Source: a bacterium
Lineage (GTDB): Bacteria; Atribacterota; JS1; SB-45; 34-128
NCBI GenBank assembly: GCA_018903015.1
Contig: JAHIPR010000152.1
Location: 1-11,929 of the forward strand
DNA: 11,929 nt
Direction of reading: 5' to 3'
In this document: one piece after another, positions 1-7,817 of the stretch
How positions within the stretch are numbered: the stretch's first letter is position 1
Layout: every line of letters begins with the position of its first letter
Notes under the pieces: model-generated
Database searches by the model: none
What the model was told of the DNA's origin: nothing
Seen by the model: only the letters and a program-made list of their open reading frames with translations
Program-made: the position numbers and the translations under genes

Positions 1-403
1 AAAAATAGCTGGGGAAATAAAGAAAGAAGAAAAAAAAGAAGAAATAATTAAGGCCAAAGAAATTTTGGGAGAAGTTAATATCGTACCCGAGGTAATAGCA
101 ACCATAATTAGCAGAACAGTAATCGGCATACCCGGAGTAGCCGGATTAGCTACTCGTGCCAAAGGGGGGATAGGAACTTTATTGGGGACCAAAGAATTAG
201 AAAAAGGGATTAATGTTGACCTTAGAGAAAATAAAGAAGTTTCTACCTCTATTTCGGTTATTTTAGAGTATGGTTCCATAATAATTGATGTAGCTAAAGA
301 GATCCAGAAGAAGGTAAAAGAGGAATTAGAAACCAAAACCGGGCTTAAGGTTACCGGGATAAATGTGAACATTCAGGGTGTGCATGTAGAAGAAAAGAAG
401 TAG
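1..403 (+). CDS. Asp23/Gls24 family envelope stress response protein, 5' end outside window
   Basis: Alkaline-shock-protein-23 family protein, a small cytoplasmic, often membrane-associated protein linked to envelope stress in Gram-positive bacteria; its biochemical role is not settled. The visible part is about 133 codons. The family core begins at GEVNIVPEVIATI, continues through GIPGVAGLATR, and ends with the typical EYGSIIIDVAKEIQKKV and TGLKVTGINVNIQGV segments. The frame is open back to base 2 and encodes a charged stretch (KKEEKKEEIIKAKEIL) before the core. A TTG at 65 could serve as a start, with an AAGG 10 bases before it, but it would begin exactly at the domain edge. I think the true start lies upstream of the window, so the gene is listed as 5'-partial. 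It is followed by a hairpin at 419-462. Confidence 0.85.
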   Translation, partial: KIAGEIKKEEKKEEIIKAKEILGEVNIVPEVIATIISRTVIGIPGVAGLATRAKGGIGTLLGTKELEKGINVDLRENKEVSTSISVILEYGSIIIDVAKEIQKKVKEELETKTGLKVTGINVNIQGVHVEEKK

Positions 404-418
404 TTAGTATATCAAAGG

Positions 419-462
419 AATAGGCCTATCAGGTTTTAAAAAATTACCTGAATAGGCCTATT
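419..462. terminator. Hairpin between convergent Asp23 and HU genes, probable bidirectional terminator
   Basis: Arms 419-434 (AATAGGCCTATCAGGT) and 446-462 pair over about 16 bp with a single bulged base, around an 11-base A/T-rich loop. It lies 15 bp after the Asp23 stop and 35 bp after the HU stop, the expected place for a shared terminator of two convergent genes. The T-rich tracts on both sides are weak (TTTACACTTAACTT on the + side), so termination efficiency is uncertain. Confidence 0.65.
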
Positions 463-497
463 TACACTTAACTTGTTAATATAATCAAAATATTTTC

Positions 498-770
498 TTA
501 TTTTGCTTTCTCTTTTAATTCCTTGCCTGCTTTAAAGAATGGTACATTTAAAGCTTTTACTTGGATTTTTTCGCCAGTACGTGGATTTCTTGCCATTCTA
601 GCGGCTCTTTTTCTGGTACCAAAAGTTCCGAATCCTACTAATCTAACTGCGTCGCCCTTGGCTAAGCAACCAGTAATAGTTTCGAATACACATTCGACAG
701 CTTTTTTAGCTTCCCGTTTGGTAACACCGATTTCATTTGCTACATTATCGATTAATTCGCCTTTGTTCAC
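498..770 (-). CDS. HU family DNA-binding protein
   Basis: Small histone-like protein that binds and bends DNA as a dimer and organises the nucleoid. At 90 residues it has the standard HU length. The N-terminal helices (MNKGELIDNVA, TKREAKKAVECVF) form the dimer, GFGTF at 46-50 is the conserved turn, and RNPRTGEKIQV at 61-71 is the DNA-inserting arm with its Arg-Asn-Pro tip. The last segment (VPFFKAGKELKEKA) is also typical. The start is GTG at 770, set by a very strong site, AAAGGAGGTG at 777-786, six bases upstream. It is transcribed alone, convergent with the Asp23 gene. HU and IHF subunits look alike at this level; the single-gene context and sequence favour HU. Confidence 0.95.
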   Translation of the reverse strand: MNKGELIDNVANEIGVTKREAKKAVECVFETITGCLAKGDAVRLVGFGTFGTRKRAARMARNPRTGEKIQVKALNVPFFKAGKELKEKAK

Positions 771-786
771 TATTTACACCTCCTTT

Positions 787-1232
787 CATTTTCGAAAATA
801 TCCTAAAAATAAACAAAATACAAGTATTTCTAAGCATTTCATGACTACTACTTATATATTATACGACAAGCGTTTTAAAAATCCTTCTTTTTTTAGAAAT
901 TATTTTTAATTTTTTAAGAAAAAACAGTGTTTTCAAGCATTTTTTAATAAATTAAATCCAAATTGTCAGCTAGGAAATAGATTTATGATATATAAAATAG
1001 GAACATGTTGAGTAATTATAAAAGAAATTGCTATATATTGCAAGTGTTTTAACTTTTACACCAAATAATATCGAGAGGTTGAGCGATATTTAGTGCAGGG
1101 GTACAGGTTAGTTTAAGAAATTTACGGTTAACTGAAAATTAAATTTAATAAGGGAATGAAAAAGTTTTCGAAAATAGAGAAAATAGGGTAAATGGTATAG
1201 CTCGTTTCACATCTTGATTTCCGCTAAGCTTT
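787..1232. other. Non-coding stretch between HU and the exchanger
   Basis: About 450 bp with no convincing gene on either strand. It must hold the HU promoter. The best -10 for the minus strand is TATAAT at 863-858, with no good -35, giving a leader of roughly 80 bases. ATTTTCGAAAAT at 788-799, in the HU leader just upstream of the ribosome site, is a perfect 12-bp palindrome, and its core recurs at 1164-1175 (GTTTTCGAAAAT). A weak 7-bp inverted repeat (AATATCG at 1067-1073, CGATATT at 1084-1090) is also present. No intrinsic terminator is visible after the exchanger stop at 1233. Translating all frames gave nothing I recognise. Confidence 0.4.
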
Positions 1233-2234
1233 TCAAATTTTTATTCCTACTTTAAAGATTAAGAAAATTCCCAGGAAATATACTAAAAAAATTAACCAGG
1301 CCGCTATCTCTAAACTAAATACCGTTCTTTTAGGTTTATATACCACACTGGCAATAACAATGCTGGTGAGAATTATAGCCATTAAAGCACTAATAATATG
1401 CTGGGGTGAGACTACACTTAAAATAGGTGGACCATCATAGAATATGTCTGAGAAGAAAGGTATGGTCATATTAAGAATATTTGCTCCCAGGACAATACCT
1501 ACCGCAAGGTCATAAGCCTTTATTCTAATAGCCGCAAGGGCGGTAACTAATTCTGGTAAAGAAGTAACGATAGCTAACATTACAGTGCCCATAAAAGTTG
1601 GTCCCCATCCGGTAAGCTCAGCTAAACTATTGGTTACTTGAGCTAACTTCATGGCAGTAAAGATTATTATTATAGCTGCTATTAAAAATTTGATGTTGGT
1701 CAAGGGCAAAGAATAGGCAGCATAATTTTTTTCAAGGACTCCCAGGACATCATCAGGTTTAGTTTTTTTACTATATTTGAATATTACTACAATACCTGAA
1801 AAATACAGAATGATTAAAATTAGGGAGTCTATGCCAACTCCCATAAAGAGAAACGATGGTTTTAATAACATACTCAAGGCAGCAATTGCACATAGAAATA
1901 TTCCTAAAATGGCAGTTAGGATTTGGCCGGGAGATACTTCTCTAAGAAGCGGACCAGGTCCATGAGCAAAGTCTGCTATGGCAATAATTGTTAGATTAAA
2001 CATAATACTGCCGAAGATGTTTCCAATAGCTAAATTGGGAGCATTGATCCAGGCGGCACCGGAACTTGAAGTGATTTCAGGAAGAGAGGTAACTAGTGGG
2101 ATTAATGCAGCTCCAATCCAGACCCTTCCTAATCCGGTCTTTTCAGCAATTATATCTCCATAGCGGGTCAGTTTAGTTCCGGTAAAAATGATTATTAGTG
2201 CGCAAATTAAAAATAAGAGCCATAAGTTGAGCAA
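1233..2234 (-). CDS. CaCA family sodium/calcium (cation) exchanger membrane protein
   Basis: Integral membrane antiporter of the Ca2+:cation antiporter superfamily, expected to exchange Ca2+ for Na+ or H+ across the cytoplasmic membrane. The 333 residues hold two homologous halves, each a hydrophobic block with an alpha repeat. Repeat 1 has VTSLPE at 48-53 and GNIFGSIMFN at 71-80; repeat 2 has VTSLPE at 223-228 and GIVLGANILN at 246-255. A hydrophilic loop at about 153-178 joins the halves, and roughly ten membrane segments are expected. The acidic residues E53 and E228 of the TSLPE motifs are present in both halves. The start is TTG at 2234, with AGGAGGAA at 2245-2252 ten bases upstream. A strong promoter lies at 2332-2360. 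The gene is monocistronic and divergent from the nuclease-domain gene. Ion specificity cannot be read from sequence. Confidence 0.9.
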   Translation of the reverse strand: MLNLWLLFLICALIIIFTGTKLTRYGDIIAEKTGLGRVWIGAALIPLVTSLPEITSSSGAAWINAPNLAIGNIFGSIMFNLTIIAIADFAHGPGPLLREVSPGQILTAILGIFLCAIAALSMLLKPSFLFMGVGIDSLILIILYFSGIVVIFKYSKKTKPDDVLGVLEKNYAAYSLPLTNIKFLIAAIIIIFTAMKLAQVTNSLAELTGWGPTFMGTVMLAIVTSLPELVTALAAIRIKAYDLAVGIVLGANILNMTIPFFSDIFYDGPPILSVVSPQHIISALMAIILTSIVIASVVYKPKRTVFSLEIAAWLIFLVYFLGIFLIFKVGIKI

Positions 2235-2331
2235 ATTTATTACATTCCTCCTGAAGCTAAAAGTATTTTATTTTTACAAAATTTATTTAATTTATATAAT
2301 GCAATAATAAAATATCTATATATTTTAGAAA

Positions 2332-2360
2332 ATTATAACACTTCTTTAAAGGGTAATCAA
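2332..2360 (-). promoter_or_regulatory. Sigma-70/A promoter for the cation exchanger gene
   Basis: On the minus strand, TTGATT (2360-2355), a 17-base spacer and TATAAT (2337-2332) form a near-consensus promoter. The spacer ends in TGT, giving an extended -10 (TG-T-TATAAT). Transcription should start near 2325, leaving a leader of about 90 bases before the TTG start at 2234. Confidence 0.7.
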
Positions 2361-2370
2361 TTGATTTTCG

Positions 2371-2420
2371 TATCTCGGTATTTAGTTAGCTCGTTAGTTG
2401 GTTATCTGGTTGTTTGGTTA
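2371..2420 (+). repeat. GGTTA-rich intergenic repeat, copy 1
   Basis: A 50-base run built from degenerate TTAG/TTGGTTA units (for example CGTTAGTTGGTTATCTGGTT). The 14-mer TTAGTTGGTTATCT is shared exactly with the copy at 9101-9146. The leading TATCTCG recurs, inverted, at the end of the copy at 9162-9190. It lies between divergent genes and 21 bases before a GTAG hairpin. Confidence 0.6.
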
Positions 2421-2441
2421 AAGAATTAATATCGGTCCAGT

Positions 2442-2465
2442 GTAGAGGCACGGCGTGCCGTGTCT
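2442..2465 (+). repeat. REP-like hairpin headed by GTAG
   Basis: GTAG at 2442-2445 is followed directly by a GC-rich palindrome, arms 2446-2453 (AGGCACGG) and 2458-2465 (CCGTGTCT), pairing over 8 bp with one G-T wobble around a CGTG loop. The GC content stands out from the surrounding A/T-rich DNA. A GTAG 5' of a short hairpin is the layout of REP elements recognised by Y1-type REP-associated transposases (RAYTs). No such transposase is in the window. Confidence 0.6.
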
Positions 2466-2559
2466 TCTTGTACTAAATAATTAACAGTTTAAAATAGTAA
2501 AAAGGTAAAAATTTGAAAAAAATTAAAATTTATGCAGGAATTTTATATTTTTTGTAGAA

Positions 2560-2565
2560 TATAAT
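2560..2565 (+). promoter_or_regulatory. Possible -10 element for the nuclease-domain gene
   Basis: A perfect TATAAT lies about 70 bases before the start at 2636, in the only stretch upstream of this gene that resembles a promoter. No acceptable -35 is found 16-19 bases before it, so this is a tentative call. Confidence 0.3.
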
Positions 2566-2635
2566 ATATAGAGAAAAAGAAAAATCTAAAATTAAAAATA
2601 AAATAGGTTAAAATGCAAAAAAAAGAGGGATAAAA

Positions 2636-3163
2636 ATGATCAGGGTAAAAATTTCCGGTGTAGCAATTGACCCGGTGACAAAAGGTTTTGTGGTAATTTT
2701 AAAAGATGAAACTGAAAAAAGGTGGCTTCCTATCTGGGTAGGGCATTATGAAGCGAAAATGATTTCTTTAGCTTTGGAAAAAGTAAAACCAGTAAGACCT
2801 TTAGCCCATGATTTAGTGAAAAATATTTTAGATTCCCTTGGCGTAGTTGTAACAAGAGTAGTAATTTGCGATATTAAGGATAATACTTATTTTGCTTCAG
2901 TTAGATTAAAAATAAATCAAACGGAAAAAGAAATTGATGCCAGACCGAGTGACGCTATTGCCTTAGCTCTGAGGGCAGGTGCTCCTATTTACGTAACTGA
3001 AGAAGTATTAAATAAGGCTTCCACAGAGAAAATTACCTTGGAGAATGAAAAAGAAATAAAACTTGCCGAATTACAACAAAAGATGGAGAAAGCAATAGAG
3101 GTAGAAAATTACGAGGAAGCCGCTAAATTACGGGATAAAATCAGGAGCTTAGAAAAGAAATAA
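2636..3163 (+). CDS. Bifunctional nuclease (BFN/DUF151) domain protein with C-terminal UVR motif
   Basis: 175-residue cytoplasmic protein. Residues 1 to about 125 are the BFN domain, a fold reported to have DNase and RNase activity in plant homologues; the role in bacteria is largely unknown. Recognisable segments are LPIWVG at 31-36, RPLAHDL at 54-60, DARPSDAIALALR at 101-113 and PIYV at 117-120. Residues about 141-175 form a UvrB/UvrC-type UVR helix pair, with ENYEEAAKLRDKI at 157-169, usually a protein-contact module. This BFN plus UVR arrangement and length are common in bacteria. The ATG at 2636 is preceded by GAGGG at 2625-2629 with good spacing. No clear terminator separates it from the next gene, 102 bp downstream. 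Confidence 0.9.
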   Translation: MIRVKISGVAIDPVTKGFVVILKDETEKRWLPIWVGHYEAKMISLALEKVKPVRPLAHDLVKNILDSLGVVVTRVVICDIKDNTYFASVRLKINQTEKEIDARPSDAIALALRAGAPIYVTEEVLNKASTEKITLENEKEIKLAELQQKMEKAIEVENYEEAAKLRDKIRSLEKK

Positions 3164-3265
3164 AACAAAAAACATCAAATTAATTAAGGGTGGAAGAATA
3201 TTTTAATAAAAATAAATTAAGTAAAAGTATATCAATTTTAAGAGAAAGGCGAAAATAAATAGATT

Positions 3266-3970
3266 ATGAGAAAGGTAATGATAGATTCAGAAATTTTTAC
3301 TCGATTTCCTGATTTCAAAAGGGGGATTATAATTGTTAAAGATATAGAAAATGCATTTGGCAATAAAAGAATAAAGAAACCTTTAAATGCAGAGATTGAA
3401 AAGAGGATGAAGGAAGATTTAATTGAACATCCTTTTGTAAAAGCCTGGGATGAAGCGCACTTAAAATTTGATTCTGATCCGCACAAGTTTCCACCCTCAA
3501 TAAAAGCACTTTTAAAAAGAATTAAAAAGGGCGGAGGATTTCCTTTTATCAACTCAGTAGTAGCCTTATTTAATTATATTTCTATAAAATATCTTATCCC
3601 TTGTGGCGGAGATGATGTCAGTAAAATTGAGGGAAATTTACACCTTGGTTTTGCCAAGGGTGATGAATGGTTTGTTGCTTTGGGCAGTGAAGAGAAAGAG
3701 AATCCTCAAGCAGGAGAGGTAATTTATTTTGATGATAAAACTTTGAAGGTAATGTGTAGGAGATGGAATTGGCGAAATGGTGATTTTAGTAAAATTACTG
3801 AAAATACCAAAAAAATGATTATTAATATTGATGGAATCGGGGTAGTCCCTCAATCAATGATAGAGGAAGCAAGAGATGAATTGGCAAAATTACTAATCGA
3901 GCATTGCAAGGCAGAGTTAAGTATAAGCTTAATGAATCTGGATAATAGAGAGATTGAAATAGATTTTTAA
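3266..3970 (+). CDS. Free-standing B3/B4 tRNA-binding/editing domain protein (COG3382-like)
   Basis: 234 residues matching the B3/B4 domain that forms the editing site in the beta subunit of phenylalanyl-tRNA synthetase, here without the rest of that enzyme. Diagnostic stretches are IPCGGDDVSKIEG at 111-123, AGEVIYFDD at 149-157, and RRWNWRNGDFSKITENTK at 165-182. By analogy such proteins may hydrolyse mischarged tRNA or bind amino acids, but their function is not established. The ribosome site is weak: AAAGG at 3245-3249 is 16 bases from the ATG at 3266, while the second ATG at 3278 has AAAGG only two bases away. I kept 3266 because related proteins begin with a similar residue count before the DSEIF-type segment. 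A REP-like palindrome follows four bases after its stop. Confidence 0.85.
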   Translation: MRKVMIDSEIFTRFPDFKRGIIIVKDIENAFGNKRIKKPLNAEIEKRMKEDLIEHPFVKAWDEAHLKFDSDPHKFPPSIKALLKRIKKGGGFPFINSVVALFNYISIKYLIPCGGDDVSKIEGNLHLGFAKGDEWFVALGSEEKENPQAGEVIYFDDKTLKVMCRRWNWRNGDFSKITENTKKMIINIDGIGVVPQSMIEEARDELAKLLIEHCKAELSISLMNLDNREIEIDF

Positions 3971-3973
3971 ATT

Positions 3974-4000
3974 GTGTCAGGGGATACACTACTTCGACAC
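3974..4000. repeat. REP-like palindrome upstream of hisC
   Basis: GTGTC at 3974-3978 pairs with GACAC at 3996-4000, enclosing AGGGGATACACTACTTC. Its inner 9-mer TGTCAGGGG (3975-3983) is the exact reverse complement of CCCCTGACA at 5120-5128, and the other end (CTTCGACAC) resembles the start of that element. I take the two as inverted copies of one family. No T-run follows, so it is not an obvious intrinsic terminator for the preceding gene. Confidence 0.65.
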
Positions 4001-4030
4001 AGCAAGAAGGGGGTAATAATAAGATAAGAT

Positions 4031-5131
4031 ATGAAAAAAGAGAGAAAATTTTATCGTGATAGTTTAAGAGAGTTAAAACCTTATGATCCTCATGAAGTAC
4101 CCTATAAGATAAAACTAAATGCTAATGAAAATCCCTATGGTTTACCAGAAGAAATTATTGAAGAATTATTAAGGAAAGCTAAAAATTTAGAATATTCTCG
4201 TTACCCTAACGCAAATTCTGTGAAGTTAAGTGAGATGGTTTCTTCTTTCTGGGGTTTAAATAGGGATAATATAGTTATAGGAAATGGCTCTGATGAACTT
4301 ATTGATTATTTAATCAAGGCTTTTTCCGAAAAGGGGAGAAGAATTATTACCACCGCACCCTCTTTTGCCATGTATAAAATTTATTCAATGATTAACGGAT
4401 CTAATTTTGTACAAATTCCTTTAAATCAGCGCAATTTTAGTTTAAATGAAGATAAGGTTTTAGAGGAGGCAAAAAAAGAAGATTCTTCTATAGTTTTTAT
4501 AGCTTATCCCAATGCTCCTACCGGAAATTATTTTACTGAGGATAAGATGATAAAAATAATAGAAGAATCAGGTTGTCTGGTGGTAGTGGACGAAGCTTAC
4601 TATGAGTTTGGGGAAAAGACTTTTGTATCCCTTATTTCTCAATACGATAATTTAGTTATTCTTAGAACATTTTCCAAAGCTTACAGTATAGCCAGTTTAC
4701 GGGTGGGATATTTACTTTCTAATCCTGAAATCATCAATGAAGTGAGAAAAGTAAAAAGCCCCTTTAATGTCAATACTTTTTCCCAACTTGCTGCTCAGGT
4801 AGTTTTTGAAAATAAAGAAATTTTAAAAGATAACATAAAGAAGATTATTAAAGAACGCGAAAGATTAACAGACAGAATAAATAAACTTCCACCCTTCAAA
4901 GCTCATCCTTCACGGACTAACTTTGTTCTGGTTGAGGTGGGCTCTAAAGAAAATTCAGATTTAGTTTATGATAATTTAGTAAAACAAGGAATTTTAGTCC
5001 AAACAGTTTCTGATCCGATTTTCTCAACCTCCAGATATTTTTTACGTATAACTGTGGGGAATAGAGAGGAGAATGATATTTTGATTAAAGGTTTAGAAAA
5101 TGTGTCAAAGAACAACCGTCCCCTGACATGA
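4031..5131 (+). CDS. hisC: Histidinol-phosphate aminotransferase
   Basis: PLP-dependent class I/II aminotransferase that transfers the amino group of glutamate to imidazole acetol-phosphate in histidine biosynthesis; homologues can also accept aromatic keto acids. Visible motifs in 366 residues are LNANENPYG at 29-37, GNGSDEL at 84-90, YPNAPTG at 159-165, [10 protein letters not shown] at 184-193, the PLP lysine K216 in [16 protein letters not shown] (212-227), and the substrate arginine R339 in LRITVG. Length and motif order match HisC. No other his genes are nearby. The ATG at 4031 has only a distant AAGGGGG (17 bases upstream), but an in-frame stop just before it leaves no other start. The last nine residues (VSKNNRPLT) and the first base of the stop come from a REP-like repeat. 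clpB begins 19 bases later. Confidence 0.92.
   Translation: MKKERKFYRDSLRELKPYDPHEVPYKIKLNANENPYGLPEEIIEELLRKAKNLEYSRYPNANSVKLSEMVSSFWGLNRDNIVIGNGSDELIDYLIKAFSEKGRRIITTAPSFAMYKIYSMINGSNFVQIPLNQRNFSLNEDKVLEEAKKEDSSIVFIAYPNAPTGNYFTEDKMIKIIEESGCLVVVDEAYYEFGEKTFVSLISQYDNLVILRTFSKAYSIASLRVGYLLSNPEIINEVRKVKSPFNVNTFSQLAAQVVFENKEILKDNIKKIIKERERLTDRINKLPPFKAHPSRTNFVLVEVGSKENSDLVYDNLVKQGILVQTVSDPIFSTSRYFLRITVGNREENDILIKGLENVSKNNRPLT
5102..5129. repeat. REP-like palindrome forming the 3' end of hisC
   Basis: GTGTC at 5102-5106 pairs with GACAT at 5125-5129 (one G-T pair), enclosing AAAGAACAACCGTCCCCT. The form GTGTCAAAGAAC...CGTCCCCTGACA resembles a short palindromic repeat that I recall being dispersed in many low-GC bacterial genomes. 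It lies wholly inside the hisC frame: the GTG is codon 358 and its last T is the first base of the TGA stop. It also separates hisC from the clpB ribosome site. Confidence 0.7.
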
Positions 5132-5150
5132 TTGTAAAGGAGTGATAGAG

Positions 5151-7748
5151 ATGATGAAATTTGATAAATTTACTATCAAAGCTCAGGAAGCAATTGGTGA
5201 AGCACAACAAATTGCTACTAGCTATAACCATCAAGAGATAAAAAGCGAACATCTTTTATTCGCTTTAATTAATCAGAAAGACGGAGTTATTCCTTCAATA
5301 TTGCAGAAGTTAGAAGTTAATTCTGAAGAACTTAAAGTAAAATTAGAAAGATTATTAGAAAAAATTCCTCAAGTCTATGGAGGCGGTGGAGGGCAACAAT
5401 ATATCGGAAATGAACTTAACGAAATATTAAATACGGCTCAACAGGAAGCTCAAAAAGTAAAAGATGAATATGTAAGCACGGAACATTTATTTATTGCTTT
5501 GGTTGAAGCAGAAGGAACCAGGGTTATTGATTTATTAAAAGAAGAAGGTATTAACAAAGATAAAATTTATCAGGCCTTGGTAAATATTCGAGGGAGCCAA
5601 AGAGTGACTGATCAAAACCCGGAAGAGAAATATCAGGCCTTAGAACGTTATTCTCGTGATTTAACAGAGTTAGCCAGCAGAGGAAAACTCGATCCGGTAA
5701 TTGGGCGGGACGAAGAGATAAGAAAAGTTATGCAAATTCTCTCCCGTCGTACCAAGAATAACCCTATGCTAATAGGTGAACCTGGAGTAGGGAAAACTGC
5801 CATTGCTGAAGGTCTATCTCAAAGAATTGTACGGGGAGATGTTCCGGAAGGATTAAAGGATAAGAGAATAATAGTCTTGGATATAAGTTCTATGGTAGCA
5901 GGTGCAAAATATAGAGGGGAATTTGAAGATCGTCTAAAAGCAGTTTTAAAGGAGGTTCAGGAATCTGAAGGGGAAATAATTGTTTTTATAGATGAAATTC
6001 ATACTTTAGTAGGAGCGGGAGCAGCCGAAGGTGCCATAGATGCTTCCAATATGTTAAAGCCAGCTTTAGCCCGGGGAGAATTACACTGTATCGGGGCGAC
6101 TACTTTAAGAGAATACAAAAAATATATCGAAAAAGATGCAGCTTTAGAGCGGCGTTTTCAGCCTATTCTCATTAAAGAACCCTCAGTAGAAGATACTATT
6201 GCTATTTTAAGAGGTTTAAAAGAAAGATACGAAGTGCATCATGGGGTAAAAATTAAAGATTCGGCGTTAATTGCAGCAGCTATCTTATCTGATCGTTACA
6301 TTTCAGATAGATTTTTACCTGACAAAGCTATCGATTTAGTTGATGAGTCAGCTGCCAGCCTAAGAATAGAGATTGATAGTATGCCTGTTGAAATAGATGA
6401 AGTGGAGAGAAAAATTATTCAATTAGAGATAGAAAAACAAGCTTTAAAAAAAGAGAAAGATGTCAGCTCTCAAGAACGTTTAAAAAAGATAGAGCGGGAA
6501 CTAAGTTCCCTTAAAGAAAAAAGGGATAGCATGAAATTGCATTGGAATAATGAAAAAGAATATATTCAAAAAATTCATGAGATAAAAAGTAATATTGAAA
6601 AATCTAAATTAGAAGCCGAAAAAACAGAAAGAGAAGGGAACCTTAATCGAGTTGCCGAGTTAAGATATGGAGTATTACCTCAGCTTCAAAAAAAATTGGA
6701 GGAAGAGAATAAAAAGTTGGCTTCTTTGCAAAAAGAAACCAAGATGCTTAAAGAAGAAGTGGATGAAGAGGATATTGCAGAAGTTGTCTCTAAATGGACT
6801 GGTATCCCTGTTGGCCGACTTATGGAAGGCGAAGCGAATAAATTAGTCAGGATGGAAGAAGAGCTTACACAAAGGGTAGTTGGACAAGATGAGGCGATTA
6901 GATTAATTTCTAATGCTATCAGAAGATCTCGAGTGGGGATAGCTGACCCCAATAGACCGGTAGGGTCATTTATTTTTATGGGACCCACAGGAGTAGGGAA
7001 AACCGAGCTTGCTCGAAGTTTGGCCGCTTTTTTATTTAATGATGAAAACACCTTGGTGCGTATTGATATGTCTGAATATATGGAGAGACACAGTGTGGCC
7101 CGGTTAATCGGGGCCCCACCAGGCTATGTAGGATATGAAGAAGGTGGTCAACTCACTGAAATTGTCAGACGCAAACCTTATTCAGTTATTCTCTTTGATG
7201 AAATTGAGAAGGCCCATCCCGATGTTTTTAATGTTTTGTTACAGATTTTAGATGATGGCCGCCTAACTGACGGGCAGGGCAGGGTAGTTAATTTTAAAAA
7301 TTCTATTTTGATTATGACTTCGAATATTGGAAGTCGGTGGATTTACGAAATGAATGAGGAAAATAGAGAATCTGTCATGCAGAAAGTAAACGATTCTCTT
7401 CGTGAACACTTTAAGCCAGAATTTTTAAATAGAATTGATGAGATAATTATCTTTAACAATTTAGATAAAGAACAGATTATTAAAATTGTGGATATTCAGT
7501 TGAATATTCTAAAGGAGAGATTGCAGGGTAAGAAGATTGGTTTGAAAGTGACTACAAAAGCAAAGGAATTTTTAGCTGAAAAAGGGTATGACCCCCATTA
7601 TGGTGCTCGACCTTTAAAGAGAACCATTCAAAGATACATTCAAGACCCCTTAGCTTCGCAGATTCTGGAAGGAGTTTTTAAAGAGGGGGATAAATTAGAA
7701 GCTGATTTGGATGAAACAAATGAGAAAGTAGTTTTTAAGAAAATGTAA
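5151..7748 (+). CDS. clpB: ATP-dependent disaggregase ClpB
   Basis: Hexameric AAA+ chaperone that, with DnaK, pulls polypeptides out of aggregates in the cytoplasm. With the start at 5151 it has 865 residues, the usual ClpB length. Order: two N-domain repeats (about 1-145); AAA module 1 with GEPGVGKT at 209-216 and VFIDEIH (D281, E282); a long coiled-coil middle domain at about 400-525, which separates ClpB from ClpA and ClpC; AAA module 2 with GPTGVGKT at 611-618 and [10 protein letters not shown] (D683, E684); then the C-terminal small domain ([15 protein letters not shown]). All ATPase motifs are intact. An upstream in-frame GTG at 5142 is part of the ribosome site AAAGGAG (5136-5142), which is spaced 8 bases from the ATG at 5151, so I chose the ATG. 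No heat-shock operator is visible before it; transcription probably comes through hisC. Confidence 0.96.
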   Translation: MMKFDKFTIKAQEAIGEAQQIATSYNHQEIKSEHLLFALINQKDGVIPSILQKLEVNSEELKVKLERLLEKIPQVYGGGGGQQYIGNELNEILNTAQQEAQKVKDEYVSTEHLFIALVEAEGTRVIDLLKEEGINKDKIYQALVNIRGSQRVTDQNPEEKYQALERYSRDLTELASRGKLDPVIGRDEEIRKVMQILSRRTKNNPMLIGEPGVGKTAIAEGLSQRIVRGDVPEGLKDKRIIVLDISSMVAGAKYRGEFEDRLKAVLKEVQESEGEIIVFIDEIHTLVGAGAAEGAIDASNMLKPALARGELHCIGATTLREYKKYIEKDAALERRFQPILIKEPSVEDTIAILRGLKERYEVHHGVKIKDSALIAAAILSDRYISDRFLPDKAIDLVDESAASLRIEIDSMPVEIDEVERKIIQLEIEKQALKKEKDVSSQERLKKIERELSSLKEKRDSMKLHWNNEKEYIQKIHEIKSNIEKSKLEAEKTEREGNLNRVAELRYGVLPQLQKKLEEENKKLASLQKETKMLKEEVDEEDIAEVVSKWTGIPVGRLMEGEANKLVRMEEELTQRVVGQDEAIRLISNAIRRSRVGIADPNRPVGSFIFMGPTGVGKTELARSLAAFLFNDENTLVRIDMSEYMERHSVARLIGAPPGYVGYEEGGQLTEIVRRKPYSVILFDEIEKAHPDVFNVLLQILDDGRLTDGQGRVVNFKNSILIMTSNIGSRWIYEMNEENRESVMQKVNDSLREHFKPEFLNRIDEIIIFNNLDKEQIIKIVDIQLNILKERLQGKKIGLKVTTKAKEFLAEKGYDPHYGARPLKRTIQRYIQDPLASQILEGVFKEGDKLEADLDETNEKVVFKKM

Positions 7749-7754
7749 ATTTGA

Positions 7755-7800
7755 TATTAGTTAGTTAGTTATTTGGTTACCTGGTTAGTTAGTTATATAG
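7755..7800 (+). repeat. GGTTA-rich intergenic repeat, copy 2
   Basis: Begins 6 bases after the clpB stop and consists of TTAG and TTGGTTA-like units. It shares the 14-mer GTTACCTGGTTAGT exactly with the copy at 9101-9146. It runs directly into the mscS fossil, so the repeat and the gene remnant share a boundary near 7800-7818. Confidence 0.6.
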
Positions 7801-7817
7801 TGAAAACCACAAAACGC

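Noticed and set aside
523..909. 128-codon + strand frame opposite HU
   Set aside because: It is the antisense shadow of a highly conserved HU gene and continues into A/T-rich leader sequence; no ribosome site or family resemblance.
1777..2163. Two + strand frames opposite the exchanger
   Set aside because: Shadows of the exchanger coding sequence, without ribosome sites.
2239..2244. ATGTAA start-stop just after the exchanger ribosome site
   Set aside because: The ATG is one base from AGGAGG, too close for initiation; likely incidental, with TTG at 2234 as the true start.
3971..4030. Upstream hairpin as a his-type attenuator of hisC
   Set aside because: No leader peptide with histidine codons and no T-run after the stem; its sequence matches the repeat at the hisC 3' end instead.
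5142..5150. GTG at 5142 as clpB start
   Set aside because: It overlaps the ribosome site AAAGGAG; the ATG at 5151 has proper spacing and matches usual ClpB N-termini.
6686..7051. 121-codon minus strand frame inside clpB
   Set aside because: Antisense to the conserved second AAA module; explained by codon use of clpB.
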